From: Catenibacterium sp. co_0103
GTDB taxonomy: Bacteria > Bacillota_I > Bacilli_A > Erysipelotrichales > Coprobacillaceae
DNA length: 64,000 nt
Direction: 5' to 3'
Assembly: GCF_004168205.1 (NCBI RefSeq)
Contig: NZ_RCYB01000001.1
Coordinates: 23,789-87,788, forward strand
The position numbers and the translations under genes are program-made. Positions 53,301-62,377 of the stretch are shown in pieces. Under the pieces are notes generated by a model that did no database searches, was not told the origin of the DNA, and saw only the letters and a program-made list of their open reading frames with translations. Positions within the stretch are counted from its first letter, which is position 1. Each line of letters opens with the position of its first letter.

Positions 53301-53822
53301 ATCTAGCACTTCACCTCTTCTAGAGTAATAGAAAGGTGAATCTACTCTTTGGGCATTCTTATAGCCAATAGACTGTAGTTTCTTCTTTAATTCTAAAGGA
53401 TCAACTGTATCACCCTTCTTTAAACTTATAATACTCTTTTTAAAGAGTTCTACAGGTGTCACATAACGTGTCATTGAATGCATATGACAAACACAGATCA
53501 TTGGTTTATCTTGTGTCATCGCATATAATGCATTAATTCTTTCTCCTAATAGTTCATAAGAATACGCCACTGATTCTACACGTAATGATTCATCTGCAGG
53601 AAAATAGACAACTTGATTCACAAGTTCAGTTAATGTTTTATAGAGGTTAAATGCCTCATATTGGTTATTTTTAATAATCAGGATTTTTCTTGGATGATGC
53701 CAAAAAGAACCAGCAATGAGATAAGCCTCATCGCTAGTTGAGTTTGTGACAATAGTTCCTTTGTCTGTATCTAAGGTTCTTAGGGCCTGATTATCTTTTA
53801 AAAGATTCAGTATTTTTTCCAT
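50379..53822 (-). CDS. mfd: Transcription-repair coupling factor
   Basis: This 1147-residue ATP-dependent translocase removes stalled RNA polymerase and recruits UvrA to lesions. Domains in order: UvrB-like N-terminal part (about 1-330), the polymerase-interacting CarD-like domain (about 475-545: LKVGDYVVHDTNGIGQYMGI), the helicase core (about 590-960: LCGDVGFGKTEVALR, LLCIDEEQRFGV, GRVGRSERIAYAYLLY) and the C-terminal UvrA-binding-control domain. ATG at 53822 with AGGTGAT is preferred over a GTG at 53831, which overlaps that site. It follows pth directly. Confidence 0.97.
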   Translation of the reverse strand: MEKILNLLKDNQALRTLDTDKGTIVTNSTSDEAYLIAGSFWHHPRKILIIKNNQYEAFNLYKTLTELVNQVVYFPADESLRVESVAYSYELLGERINALYAMTQDKPMICVCHMHSMTRYVTPVELFKKSIISLKKGDTVDPLELKKKLQSIGYKNAQRVDSPFYYSRRGEVLDVYTIQYEHPVRIEFFDDEIEEISFYDKDSQRRTERKESIDILPATDMMYEDDGLSQVEASIKALKEKTKIKDEFKDELEETYALDIESLKTHDYSPRIYQYLSLFPQTATIIDYASDYTIIAASLASILASYKTYMEENYLYYHELEEIGQMIRGIKLINNPQDILKHPDVDLVRFRENDKQIMFMTQPVMISMANEKVFISQLKDLLTYNRVMIGVDEKRQIDILINLFTDHAIPFTLTSATNKIYDGVNLFLGHLPCGMNFVEEKTVLLTSQELFKVQETKKKYIKYRDATKISDYNELKVGDYVVHDTNGIGQYMGIETLVVDGVHKDYLHIAYKGNDILYVPVEQFQLIRKYSSRDGKPPHIHALGSPKWAKEKARVRQKVDGLADDLINLYAERMKQPGFAFEPDGDLQLEFESEFGYELTPDQAQAVEEIKKDMETPRPMDRLLCGDVGFGKTEVALRACFKAVVSKKQCAFLCPTTILSAQHYRTMQKRFEKFPVNIALLNRFTTTKEKKQILADLKEGNIDLLVGTHRILSKDVEFKDLGLLCIDEEQRFGVRQKEKIKNLRKTIDVLTLTATPIPRTLQMSIMGIRGLSQIETPPLNRLPVQTYVSEKSWALIKQVIERELSRNGQVFYLHNRTENIYETASTLQTLLPNARIGVGHGQMDKNDLEDVMTDFVQKKYDILVCTTIIETGIDIPNANTIIIENADKFGLAQLYQIKGRVGRSERIAYAYLLYTKDRAMTEEAQKRLTAIKEFTQLGSGYKIAMRDLSIRGSGDILGGEQAGFIDQVGFDMYMKILQDAIEEKQGKIKEDETVPSRNVPVDGYIPEDYVESDMEKLELYQRVYKANDLETLKRVEHELTDLYGVLPSQVRNIVVKRRFDILSHDPLIDDVKDSSQGLEIRFSKVFLEDLDGQKFFAYVNHMFKKPQMKYTDGMLTIVSGMEPYYVSASTEFLDSVLKQYYKTHTSS

Positions 53823-53831
53823 AACAATCAC

Positions 53832-54386
53832 CTAGTTAAATTTATTCATTGCTTTATTAAAACCATCATCTAAATAACATAATACAGCTTCTGCTGCATG
53901 TTTAGCACCTTCTGATATAAGCTTTTCTTCTTCTTTAGAGTAGTGTCCAAGTACCCAGTCTACAACACTATAAAGCTTATTCTTTGAAATACCTACACGA
54001 ATACGCTTGAAGTTCTGAGTCCCTACATGAGCAATAATACTCTTGATCCCATTATGTCCACCTGCACTGCCTTTTTCTCTTAAACGTAGTTTACCAGTAG
54101 GCATATCCATATCATCATAAATAACTAATAGATCTTCAACAGGAATCTTGAAGAACTGCATTACTGCCGCAACAGATTCACCAGAATTATTCATATAAGT
54201 CTGAGGTTTTAATAAAATAACATCTTCACCCTTATACTTGAATTTAGTATATAAGCCTTTGAACTTTTCTTTATCAATAGATTGATTCATTTCATCACTT
54301 AATACATCTAAACAATAAAATCCTGTATTATGTCTTGTCATATCATATTCTTTACCAGGATTTCCTAATCCAACAATTAATTTCAT
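53832..54386 (-). CDS. pth: Peptidyl-tRNA hydrolase
   Basis: This 184-residue enzyme frees tRNA from peptidyl-tRNA lost by stalled ribosomes. GLGNPGKEYDMTRHNTGF carries the catalytic His, YMNNSGESV the conserved Asn, and IYDDMDMPTGKLRLREKGSA then GGHNGIKSI the Asp and the second His. The length is standard. It lies between the pullulanase gene (9 bases) and mfd (9 bases), the pth-mfd order usual in Bacillota. Confidence 0.96.
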   Translation of the reverse strand: MKLIVGLGNPGKEYDMTRHNTGFYCLDVLSDEMNQSIDKEKFKGLYTKFKYKGEDVILLKPQTYMNNSGESVAAVMQFFKIPVEDLLVIYDDMDMPTGKLRLREKGSAGGHNGIKSIIAHVGTQNFKRIRVGISKNKLYSVVDWVLGHYSKEEEKLISEGAKHAAEAVLCYLDDGFNKAMNKFN

Positions 54387-54395
54387 TACAATCTC

Positions 54396-56483
54396 CTATC
54401 TTGCACATACGACCATGGATACACCAAATACATTGAGTTGTCCATTTTCTATTCTTTCATTTGACATACTATATAATATCTTAAAATCATCTTCAATACC
54501 AATAGTAATGACATCATATGAAGGATTAAAGTAAATCTTAAATTCTTTATAATCTCCTTCATCCTGAGTGAGATGATATTCTACCATACGATAGTAGATA
54601 TTGTTGATAAATACATGCTGATGCATATCTTCATAGTCATAATATCTAAAGCACTTGTTGTGTTTTCTTAGATCAATAAAGAACTTTACAGCCTGAACAA
54701 CATTCATATATTCGTCATGACGTTCCCAGTCTAGTTTATTAACTGCATCACCCGCATTATAAGAATTCTGATTACCATTCTTAGTACCTAAAAATTCCTG
54801 TCCGGCATGAATAAAAGGAACCCCTTGCGCAAAAATTGTCATCGCAAGAGTTAATAAACATCTCTTTTGGCGACAATATTCATCTTCATGTCCATTGGAA
54901 ATAATAAATTTATCAAATACAGTCGCATTATCATGACATTCTGTATAGTTAATGCTCTGTTCTATAGATAAGAACTTATTGTAGTCACACATCGCAATAA
55001 TGGCTTCATTTGTCTTATAAGTATCCCCTGATGTATAGCCTTTGACTTCCATCTGATTAGGTCCCTTGACTGTATCTCTGAAATGATCATTAAAGAAACC
55101 TACATGAGGTGTTTTATGGTTATTTTCAATTGTTGTCTTTTCTGAATCGGGTAATGCAGTGCCCATATTCCAACCTTCACCATATAACATAAAAGAAGAA
55201 TCTAAAGCATGGCCCTGTTCATAAATCATATTCACTGTATCATTATCCACAATACCCATCAAATCCATTCTAAAGCCATCTACACCATAAAGAACCTGCC
55301 ATCTCTTACACATATCTAAGATATATTTACGGCACATCTTTGCGGTACTATTTAAATCATTACCACACCATGAACCATTAGATAACTCCCCATTTTCATC
55401 TCTTCTAAAGAAATAATAAGGCACTGTCTTCTCTAATGAATTATTATTCACATCATGCATATGATTATAGACTACATCTAGAATAACTCTCATATTATGC
55501 TTATGAATACAGCGTACCATACGCTGACATTCTAATATTCTCTTATAGCCATCATTTGGATCAGTAATATAACTTCCTTCAGGTACATTATATTGTGCTG
55601 GATCATAACCCCAGTTATAGAGTAAATCTGGATGATCTTCATCTACTGTTGCATAATCATTGATTGGTAAAAGCTGTACATGTGTGACACCAAGCATATC
55701 TAAATAGTCCATACCTGATGAAAAACCATTCTTAGTCACTGTACCTTCTTCACAGAATCCTAAGAACTTGCCTTTATGTGTAATCTGTCCATATTTATCA
55801 ATAGAGAAGTCTCTGACACCTACTTCATAAATAACTGCATCTGTCGTATGTTTTAGTTCTGTCAAAGGATAATCTACTCTTCTAACTTTATCCAAATCAA
55901 TGACTACTGAACTATGCATATTAGCTGTACAAGAATAAGCATATGGATCAGCTGTTTCTATTGATTGTTCATTCATTCCAATAATATAAACATATTCATA
56001 ACCATCTAGATTTTTCTTAATAGTTGTACTATAGACACCCTTATCTCCTCTTTCTAAAGGATAATAATGAACTTCTTCATCTTTCCAGATTTTTAATACA
56101 ACTTCCGTAGAAAGAGGTGACCAGACCTTGAATGTCGTTTTTTCTTTTGTATAATGACTGCCTAAATCATCACCATCATAATAAAAATGATCATCAAAAT
56201 CTTTACTCATAGAAAGCTGACTAAAATCTAAAAAACAAGCTAAACCATAATTATCAAACACTTTATATCTTGTACCTACAGAAAAGTCTGTATGCAAAAG
56301 ATACGACTGGAATCCATTTTCTTTCTCAGTCGCTTCGCCTTTAAGTATCTTAACTTCACTTGTATCTAAATTCTTTAAATAATACTGACTTGAAATTCCG
56401 TTATAATAATTTAATGATAAATCAACTTTGATTAAATCAAAGTCAATCGCATAAGCATACATACGAATCGATTCTCTTTGCAT
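54396..56483 (-). CDS. pulA: Type I pullulanase (glycogen/starch debranching, GH13)
   Basis: This 695-residue intracellular enzyme hydrolyses alpha-1,6 branches of glycogen or limit dextrins. It has a CBM48-like N-terminal domain (about 90-190) and the GH13 barrel with the pullulanase signature YNWGYDPAQYNVPEGSY. Catalytic motifs are DVVYNHM, GFRMDLMG (nucleophile Asp), YGEGWNM (acid Glu) and YTECHDN. No signal peptide is present with the chosen start (56483), which has GGGTGG about ten bases upstream; an opening at 56570 would add a hydrophobic stretch and has no ribosome site. It works with glgP and glgB encoded upstream. Confidence 0.9.
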   Translation of the reverse strand: MQRESIRMYAYAIDFDLIKVDLSLNYYNGISSQYYLKNLDTSEVKILKGEATEKENGFQSYLLHTDFSVGTRYKVFDNYGLACFLDFSQLSMSKDFDDHFYYDGDDLGSHYTKEKTTFKVWSPLSTEVVLKIWKDEEVHYYPLERGDKGVYSTTIKKNLDGYEYVYIIGMNEQSIETADPYAYSCTANMHSSVVIDLDKVRRVDYPLTELKHTTDAVIYEVGVRDFSIDKYGQITHKGKFLGFCEEGTVTKNGFSSGMDYLDMLGVTHVQLLPINDYATVDEDHPDLLYNWGYDPAQYNVPEGSYITDPNDGYKRILECQRMVRCIHKHNMRVILDVVYNHMHDVNNNSLEKTVPYYFFRRDENGELSNGSWCGNDLNSTAKMCRKYILDMCKRWQVLYGVDGFRMDLMGIVDNDTVNMIYEQGHALDSSFMLYGEGWNMGTALPDSEKTTIENNHKTPHVGFFNDHFRDTVKGPNQMEVKGYTSGDTYKTNEAIIAMCDYNKFLSIEQSINYTECHDNATVFDKFIISNGHEDEYCRQKRCLLTLAMTIFAQGVPFIHAGQEFLGTKNGNQNSYNAGDAVNKLDWERHDEYMNVVQAVKFFIDLRKHNKCFRYYDYEDMHQHVFINNIYYRMVEYHLTQDEGDYKEFKIYFNPSYDVITIGIEDDFKILYSMSNERIENGQLNVFGVSMVVCAR

Positions 56484-56583
56484 GTCTACATCCCACCCTT
56501 TTCTCCCCCTTATTCTATCATAAAAACAGGATAAGAAAAGCGAGTATCTAAATTTGAAAAAGAAAGCCATATATCATTAAAAA

Positions 56584-56609
56584 AAGACTTAACGTAATCG
56601 TTAAGCCTT
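56584..56609 (-). terminator. Hairpin between the DUF1292 gene and pulA
   Basis: AAGACTTAACG pairs with CGTTAAGCCTT (G-U tolerated) with loop TAAT, followed by TTTTTTTAATG on the minus strand. It probably ends the glgB-glgP-DUF1292 message, at least partly. Confidence 0.75.
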
Positions 56610-56616
56610 TGAGTCT

Positions 56617-56871
56617 TTATTCTTCTTCAGACATCATTGAATCTAATACTTCCTGTACAAATGCATATTCTTCTTCTGTTTCAATAGGAAGAATATTATC
56701 TGCATCTTCAGGATCTACCTGTGAAGCATAGATATTCAACTGATCATCTTCATCTGAACTGTTATCTGTATAGATGATATATTCTTTACCTGTTGCGTCA
56801 TCTGTGAATCCTAAAATGACTTCACAAGTTACTTCTTCACAATCTACGTCTAGTACGAATGTATCTTTCAT
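56617..56871 (-). CDS. DUF1292 family protein in the glycogen operon
   Basis: This 84-residue acidic protein begins MKDTFVLDVDCEEVTCEVIL and has TGKEYIIYTDNSSDEDDQLN and a final EYAFVQEVLDSMMSEEE, matching DUF1292. Its start overlaps the glgP stop by one base, so it is made with glycogen phosphorylase. That link suggests, but does not prove, a role in glycogen breakdown control. Confidence 0.8.
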   Translation of the reverse strand: MKDTFVLDVDCEEVTCEVILGFTDDATGKEYIIYTDNSSDEDDQLNIYASQVDPEDADNILPIETEEEYAFVQEVLDSMMSEEE

Positions 56872-59267
56872 TAGATTTTCACCCTATTTAAATGCCAGAT
56901 ATCCTTTACATAGTCTTCAATAGTTCTATCACTTGAGAAATGACCACTCTTTGCGATATTAGCTAAGCAGATCTTAGACCAGTTAGCACGGTCCTGATAT
57001 AAGTTATTGATCTTTTCCTGTGCAAGTCTATAGCTTTCAAAGTCCTTTAATAAGAAGTATTCATCATTTCTAGCCATTAATTCATCAAAGATAATCTTGA
57101 ATTCTTCTCTTGAAGTGTTCCAAGTACCATCTACTAATGAATCAATAACCTTCTTGATGTTTGGATTATTGTTATATTCATTCCAAGAGCTATAAGAACC
57201 ACTTGCCTTTAAGTCATTGACTTCATTATCCTTCATACCAAAGATAACTACGTTATCATCACCAACTAATTCCGCAATTTCTACATTGGCACCATCTAAT
57301 GTACCAAGTGTTAAAGCACCATTCATCATGAACTTCATGTTAGAAGTACCACTTGCTTCCTTACCAGCAGTAGAAATCTGTTCAGATACATCTGCAGCAG
57401 GAATAATCTTTTCCGCAATAGTAACACCATAGTTTTCAATAAATACAACCTTTAAGTATTTATTAGTTTCTGGGTCACTGTTTACCTTATCAGCTACGCT
57501 GTTAATTAGCTTAATAATCTTCTTAGCTAAATAGTAAGAAGGAGCAGCTTTTGCACCAAAGATATAAGTATGTGGATAAATTCTGAAGCTGCTATCTTCT
57601 TTCATTCTCTGATATAAATAGATAATATGCATGACATTTAATAACTGTCTCTTATATGCATGTAATCTCTTAACCTGAATATCAAAGATAGAATTAACAT
57701 CTACATCAATACCATTATGTTCCTTAATGTAATCTGCAAGAATCTGTTTTCTCTGCTGTTTTACATTATAGAACTTACTCTGAGTAATTGAATCAGTTAC
57801 ATAAGGAGCTAACTTTTCTAAATCATCTGGTCTATGCATCCAGCTATCACCGATTGATTCATTAATTAATGAAGTTAACTGTGGGTTACAATATGCAAGC
57901 CATCTTCTATGAGTGACACCATTTGTTTTATTGTTGAACTTGTTAGGATATAAAGTATCGAAATCCTTCATTTCTCTTTCTTTTAAGATATCAGAGTGAA
58001 GCTGTGCTACACCATTGACACTAAATGAACCAGCAATCGCAAGTCTAGCCATATGTACCTGACCATCTTTAATAATCATAACTCTCTGTAATAGTTCGTT
58101 ATCATTTTCAGTCTGCTGTTTTACGAAACCAATGAAACGTCTATTGATTTCTTCGATGATCTGATAAACTCTTGGTAATAAGTCTCTCATCATATCAACA
58201 GGCCATTTTTCTAATGCTTCAGCAAGGATTGTATGGTTTGTATATGCGCAGGTCTTACATACGAGATTCCATGCATCATCCCATTCCATTCCATAATCAT
58301 CAATAAATACACGCATTAATTCAGGAATAACTAATACTGGATGTGTATCATTTAACTGAATAACGTTCTTTTCATGGAAGTTAGTTAAATCAGGATATAC
58401 TCTTAAATGAGCACGAATAATAGAATTTAAACCAGCACATACAAAGAAATACTGCTGTTTTAAACGTAATACTCTACCAGCATGTGTAGAATCATCAGGA
58501 TATAATGTCTGGCAGATATCATTCACTTCCTGTGCATACTGACGGAAATCTTTATTTGTAGGAATGTTTTCGCTAGGTTCAGCTTTCCATAATCTTAATG
58601 TATTAGTCACCTTAGTATCATTACCAACAATTGGCATATCATAAGGTACAGCACGTACTGCTTCATAATCTACATGCTTCCATCCACCAGTTGCATCATC
58701 CCAGATTACTTTACCCCAGAATTTAACTTCTGTTGCATGCTTAGGTTTTCTTACTTCCCACATATTGCCTAAACGTAACCACTGGTCTGGTACTTCTACC
58801 TGGTATCCATTTTCAATCTTCTGTTTGAAGAATCCATAGTCATAACGAATAGTATTACCGAAAGCTGGATAAGATAAAGAAGCTAAAGAATCCATAAAGC
58901 AGGCAGCAAGACGACCTAAACCACCATTACCTAAACCAGCATCAGATTCTAATTCTTCTAGGTCATGGATATTAATACCATAATCAGCAAGACCTTCTTT
59001 TGCAGTTTCATAAATACCTAAGTTCATCATATTGTTGACTAATAGACGACCAACTAAGAACTCCATAGAGAAATAGTGAACCTGTTTCTGCTGCTTAGCC
59101 TGAACTGCCATCTTTGTCATAGCCCAGTTAACAGATGCATAGTCACGAACCATAGTTTCAAGAACCATGAACTTTTCTGTTAAATGTGCTTCTTCTACTG
59201 TACGACCATATGATTCAATGATTCGCTTAGAAAATTCATACTTAAATTCTTCTTTTGTATTAAACAT
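56871..59267 (-). CDS. glgP: Glycogen/maltodextrin phosphorylase
   Basis: This 798-residue PLP enzyme releases glucose-1-phosphate from glycogen. It contains NGGLGRLAACFMDSLASLSY, the active-site segment KRLHAYKRQLLNVMH, and the PLP-binding EASGTSNMKFMMNGALTLGT followed by LDGANVEI. The length is normal. It lies three bases downstream of glgB and overlaps the DUF1292 gene by one base, so branching enzyme, phosphorylase and the small protein form one transcript. Confidence 0.97.
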   Translation of the reverse strand: MFNTKEEFKYEFSKRIIESYGRTVEEAHLTEKFMVLETMVRDYASVNWAMTKMAVQAKQQKQVHYFSMEFLVGRLLVNNMMNLGIYETAKEGLADYGINIHDLEELESDAGLGNGGLGRLAACFMDSLASLSYPAFGNTIRYDYGFFKQKIENGYQVEVPDQWLRLGNMWEVRKPKHATEVKFWGKVIWDDATGGWKHVDYEAVRAVPYDMPIVGNDTKVTNTLRLWKAEPSENIPTNKDFRQYAQEVNDICQTLYPDDSTHAGRVLRLKQQYFFVCAGLNSIIRAHLRVYPDLTNFHEKNVIQLNDTHPVLVIPELMRVFIDDYGMEWDDAWNLVCKTCAYTNHTILAEALEKWPVDMMRDLLPRVYQIIEEINRRFIGFVKQQTENDNELLQRVMIIKDGQVHMARLAIAGSFSVNGVAQLHSDILKEREMKDFDTLYPNKFNNKTNGVTHRRWLAYCNPQLTSLINESIGDSWMHRPDDLEKLAPYVTDSITQSKFYNVKQQRKQILADYIKEHNGIDVDVNSIFDIQVKRLHAYKRQLLNVMHIIYLYQRMKEDSSFRIYPHTYIFGAKAAPSYYLAKKIIKLINSVADKVNSDPETNKYLKVVFIENYGVTIAEKIIPAADVSEQISTAGKEASGTSNMKFMMNGALTLGTLDGANVEIAELVGDDNVVIFGMKDNEVNDLKASGSYSSWNEYNNNPNIKKVIDSLVDGTWNTSREEFKIIFDELMARNDEYFLLKDFESYRLAQEKINNLYQDRANWSKICLANIAKSGHFSSDRTIEDYVKDIWHLNRVKI

Positions 59268-59270
59268 TTA

Positions 59271-61175
59271 CTACTTTCCTTCCTTTACAACACTTTTCTT
59301 TGTCTTCTTTGGAGAAGACGCTTTTTTAGCTGGCTTATGATATTCAAATACCACCGCGCTAAATGGCGCTAATTTCACATGAATACTCTGTGCTTCATTG
59401 AGACAAGTACCTTTCTTTGATCTTAAAGCACGTGTATTTGTGTAATTAGAACCGTTATAACTATCTTTATCTGTATTCAAGATTTCTTTATAGCTTCCAG
59501 CAAACGGTACTGGTACAGCATAATTATCATGACTATTACCAATAAAGTTAGCTACTATAACTAAACAGTTGCCTTTCTTATCAAATCGAGCATATGAGAA
59601 TACACTCTGATTATGATCATCTACAACCAGCCATTTAAATCCTTCTGGATCATAATCCATACTATAAAGAGCTGGATGTTCTTCAACCATCTTATTTAAA
59701 TCCTGCATAAAATGATGGAAAGAATCATGCTGTGGATATTCTAAGATATTCCAAGCCAATGCTTTTCTTTCATCCCATTCCTTGTATTCACCTAATTCAT
59801 TACCCATGAAATTAAGTTTCTTACCAGGATGAGTCATCATATATGTATATAAAGCTTTTGCCTGTGCGAACTTCTCTCCATCAAGTCCCCACATCTTATT
59901 TAAAATAGTTGCTTTACCATGAACCACTTCATCATGTGAGAATGGTAAAATAAATCTTTCTGAATAGAAATACATCATTGAGAAAGTTAATAAATTATGA
60001 TCATATTGACGATAAACTGGATCTTCTTTGAAATACTTCAATGTATCATTCATCCAGCCCATATCCCACTTATAATCAAATCCTAAACCACCATCCTTAA
60101 CTGGTTTAGTAACATATGGGAAATCAGTTGAGTCTTCTGCAATAGTCATTAATGCAGGATATCTTTCATGAATCTGTTCATTCATAGTCTTTAAGAACTC
60201 TAAAGCCCCATTATTTGTACCAAAGTCTTTATTACCTTTCCAGTAAATAAGGTTGCTGACAGCATCAAAACGAATACCATCAATATGGAATTCTTCTGCC
60301 CAAAAATGAACAGCACTCTTTAAGAATGAACGTACAGTATCTTTTGTCACATCAAAATATACTGAATCCCATTCAGAATAACGGTTATTCACATCTGCAT
60401 ATTCATAAACCCAGCCTCCATCAAACTGATAAAGACCATGTCCATCTTTTACAAAATGAGCAGGTACAAAGTCCATAATGACACCTATACCTTCTTTATG
60501 ACACGCATTAATGAAATCCTTTAACTGTTTTGGCTGTCCATAACGACTTGTCGCACTAAAGTAACCTGTTGCCTGATATCCCCAAGAACCATCAAATGGG
60601 AACTCATTTAAAGGCATTACTTCAATATGTGTATAGCCCATCTTCTTTACATAAGGAATGATTTCATCAATCATTTCTTCATATGAATAAAATTCTCCAT
60701 CAGATGTATCTGTAAATTCCTTTTTCATCTTCCAAGAACCAAGATTCGCTTCATAAATATTCATGTTACGATCATAGTTATTAGAACGTGACTTCATCCA
60801 TCTAGAATCATGCCAGCGATAACCATCTAAATTATATACCTTAGATGCTGTACCTGGTCTAATTTCACTGAAAAAGGCATATGGATCTGCACGATCAACA
60901 ATAGCTCCAGAAGGTGTTTCAATTCTATATTTATAAAGGTCATACTGCTTTAACCCTTCAATATAGAGAGTCCACACGCCTCCATCATTATATCTCTCCA
61001 TATAATGTTGTGTTCCGTCCCAGTCATTAAAATTACCTACAACCTGAACACTTCTTGCATGTGGTGCATATACTGTAAAGCGAACGCCCTTTTTATCCGG
61101 ATGAGCACCGAATACCTTATATGCTTCTAAACACTTTCCTTCAAAAAACAATTTTATCAAGAAATTATCTAACAT
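59271..61175 (-). CDS. glgB: 1,4-alpha-glucan branching enzyme
   Basis: This 634-residue GH13 enzyme introduces alpha-1,6 branches into glycogen. It has a CBM48 N-terminal domain (about 20-110), DFVPAHFV, GIRFDAVSNLIY (nucleophile Asp), MTIAEDST (acid Glu), LPFSHDEVVHGK and a basic Lys-rich tail. I chose ATG 61175 because the likely -10 box lies at 61203-61208. Transcription would therefore start near 61196, and the in-frame ATG at 61253 would lie upstream of it. A cre-like palindrome at 61259-61272 points to catabolite control. No glgC, glgD or glgA is present in this window. Confidence 0.93.
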   Translation of the reverse strand: MLDNFLIKLFFEGKCLEAYKVFGAHPDKKGVRFTVYAPHARSVQVVGNFNDWDGTQHYMERYNDGGVWTLYIEGLKQYDLYKYRIETPSGAIVDRADPYAFFSEIRPGTASKVYNLDGYRWHDSRWMKSRSNNYDRNMNIYEANLGSWKMKKEFTDTSDGEFYSYEEMIDEIIPYVKKMGYTHIEVMPLNEFPFDGSWGYQATGYFSATSRYGQPKQLKDFINACHKEGIGVIMDFVPAHFVKDGHGLYQFDGGWVYEYADVNNRYSEWDSVYFDVTKDTVRSFLKSAVHFWAEEFHIDGIRFDAVSNLIYWKGNKDFGTNNGALEFLKTMNEQIHERYPALMTIAEDSTDFPYVTKPVKDGGLGFDYKWDMGWMNDTLKYFKEDPVYRQYDHNLLTFSMMYFYSERFILPFSHDEVVHGKATILNKMWGLDGEKFAQAKALYTYMMTHPGKKLNFMGNELGEYKEWDERKALAWNILEYPQHDSFHHFMQDLNKMVEEHPALYSMDYDPEGFKWLVVDDHNQSVFSYARFDKKGNCLVIVANFIGNSHDNYAVPVPFAGSYKEILNTDKDSYNGSNYTNTRALRSKKGTCLNEAQSIHVKLAPFSAVVFEYHKPAKKASSPKKTKKSVVKEGK

Positions 61176-61202
61176 ACCTATATGTCTCCCTTCATAAACT
61201 TT

Positions 61203-61208
61203 ATTATA
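61203..61208 (-). promoter_or_regulatory. -10 box of the glgB promoter
   Basis: TATAAT on the minus strand, about 30 bases ahead of the glgB ATG at 61175, with GGGAG (61186-61190) between them. The matching -35 is weak, which would fit a promoter that needs help or is tightly controlled. Confidence 0.6.
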
Positions 61209-61258
61209 CAATAAATATGACCAAACTTCATTCATTTCAGACAACATAGGCAAAAAAA

Positions 61259-61272
61259 TGTAAACGTTTACT
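61259..61272. promoter_or_regulatory. cre-like catabolite control site in front of glgB
   Basis: TGTAAACGTTTACT contains the perfect 12-base palindrome GTAAACGTTTAC and matches the CcpA-binding cre consensus (TGNAANCGNTNNCA type). It lies about 50 bases upstream of the glgB -10 box and overlaps the stop codon of the upstream nucleoid-protein gene. Confidence 0.7.
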
Positions 61273-62257
61273 TAATTGTAATGTCTTGAATATTATTTAA
61301 TACGATAGAAACTGTTCCATCAGGGTTTTCTTTCTTTTCAAAAGTAGAGCCATTCACATATTCATCTACTGGCATAGTTATCTGAATATCCTCATCAAGA
61401 GTAATCTTAACAACCTCTACAGAACGTCCTAATGCATTTAAAGAAATTGTATCATCCTCACCAATCCCAAGATCCTTCAACATTGTTTCTGATTCTTCCT
61501 GAGCCTGATAATCTCTTTCCATGACCTTACGAACTACTTCTATTGGTTTAACAAGTTCACCCATCTGTGTTCTTTCTAATATTTCCTGTTTTACAAGTGG
61601 AAGTGCTTCTTTATCATTCACATGATAAATATCATCAATCTTATTCACTACTTTCTTCATAGTAGAAATCTTCTGACGATCAGTGAGTTTTTCTTCTCCC
61701 TTGATCCATTGACTATTAAGGTAAGTATCCATCTTGCCATCAATGAGATACTTCTTTTCAATAAGAGATATCTTCTTATGATCTGTATCTATAATAATCG
61801 CTTCATCAACAGCTGTACCAATCTGAGGAAGAACCTGTCTTCTTGTAATACGGACATTTTCCTCTTCTACAAGAGATACAGAATTATATTTATAATTAAG
61901 CTTTAAAGCGGCAATCATATGTACACCATCACGATAACAATCCACATATAAAATATTACTATTAGGCATTTCTTCAATCACTGAACCTAATGCAAAGAAC
62001 TTTTCACTAATTTCTTTTGCCTGTTTCTTGAATTCTTCATCATCTTCTAGCATCTTATCTGCACGAAGTAATAATTCATGAAGTGAAGGCACAACAAGCT
62101 CTTTAATAGCTGGACTGTATAAAGCTTTTTCTACTTTTTTATGATAATATTCCTGAGTTGTATCATTTAATTCACAGAAATCTTCACTTAAATATATCTT
62201 ACGATGCTCAAAATCAAGCATATGCATCATGATTTTATTAATAATAATAGTGTTCAT
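61268..62257 (-). CDS. Nucleoid-associated protein (NdpA/YejK family)
   Basis: This 329-residue protein of the 37-kDa nucleoid-associated family shows KIMMHMLDFEHRKIYLSEDF at the N-terminus, a central beta-rich part (NSVSLVEEENVRITRRQVLP, AIIIDTDHKKISLIEKKYL) and a helical C-terminal half. E. coli YejK binds the nucleoid and topoisomerase IV. Here it is transcribed ahead of glgB; the cre-like site overlapping its stop suggests the glycogen genes have their own promoter. Confidence 0.82.
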   Translation of the reverse strand: MNTIIINKIMMHMLDFEHRKIYLSEDFCELNDTTQEYYHKKVEKALYSPAIKELVVPSLHELLLRADKMLEDDEEFKKQAKEISEKFFALGSVIEEMPNSNILYVDCYRDGVHMIAALKLNYKYNSVSLVEEENVRITRRQVLPQIGTAVDEAIIIDTDHKKISLIEKKYLIDGKMDTYLNSQWIKGEEKLTDRQKISTMKKVVNKIDDIYHVNDKEALPLVKQEILERTQMGELVKPIEVVRKVMERDYQAQEESETMLKDLGIGEDDTISLNALGRSVEVVKITLDEDIQITMPVDEYVNGSTFEKKENPDGTVSIVLNNIQDITIK

Positions 62258-62377
62258 TTAAATTCTCCTTTCACGTGTGTCATTATAGCAAATTTCTTCT
62301 ATTCCTCAACCTTTTCTTATTTAATTTCTAGTAACAATACCCCTAATTTTGTGGTACTATTTCCTTAGGTGATTATA

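Noticed and set aside
61176-61253. N-terminal extension of GlgB
   Set aside because: It would start upstream of the likely transcription start, and the extra residues do not resemble branching enzymes.
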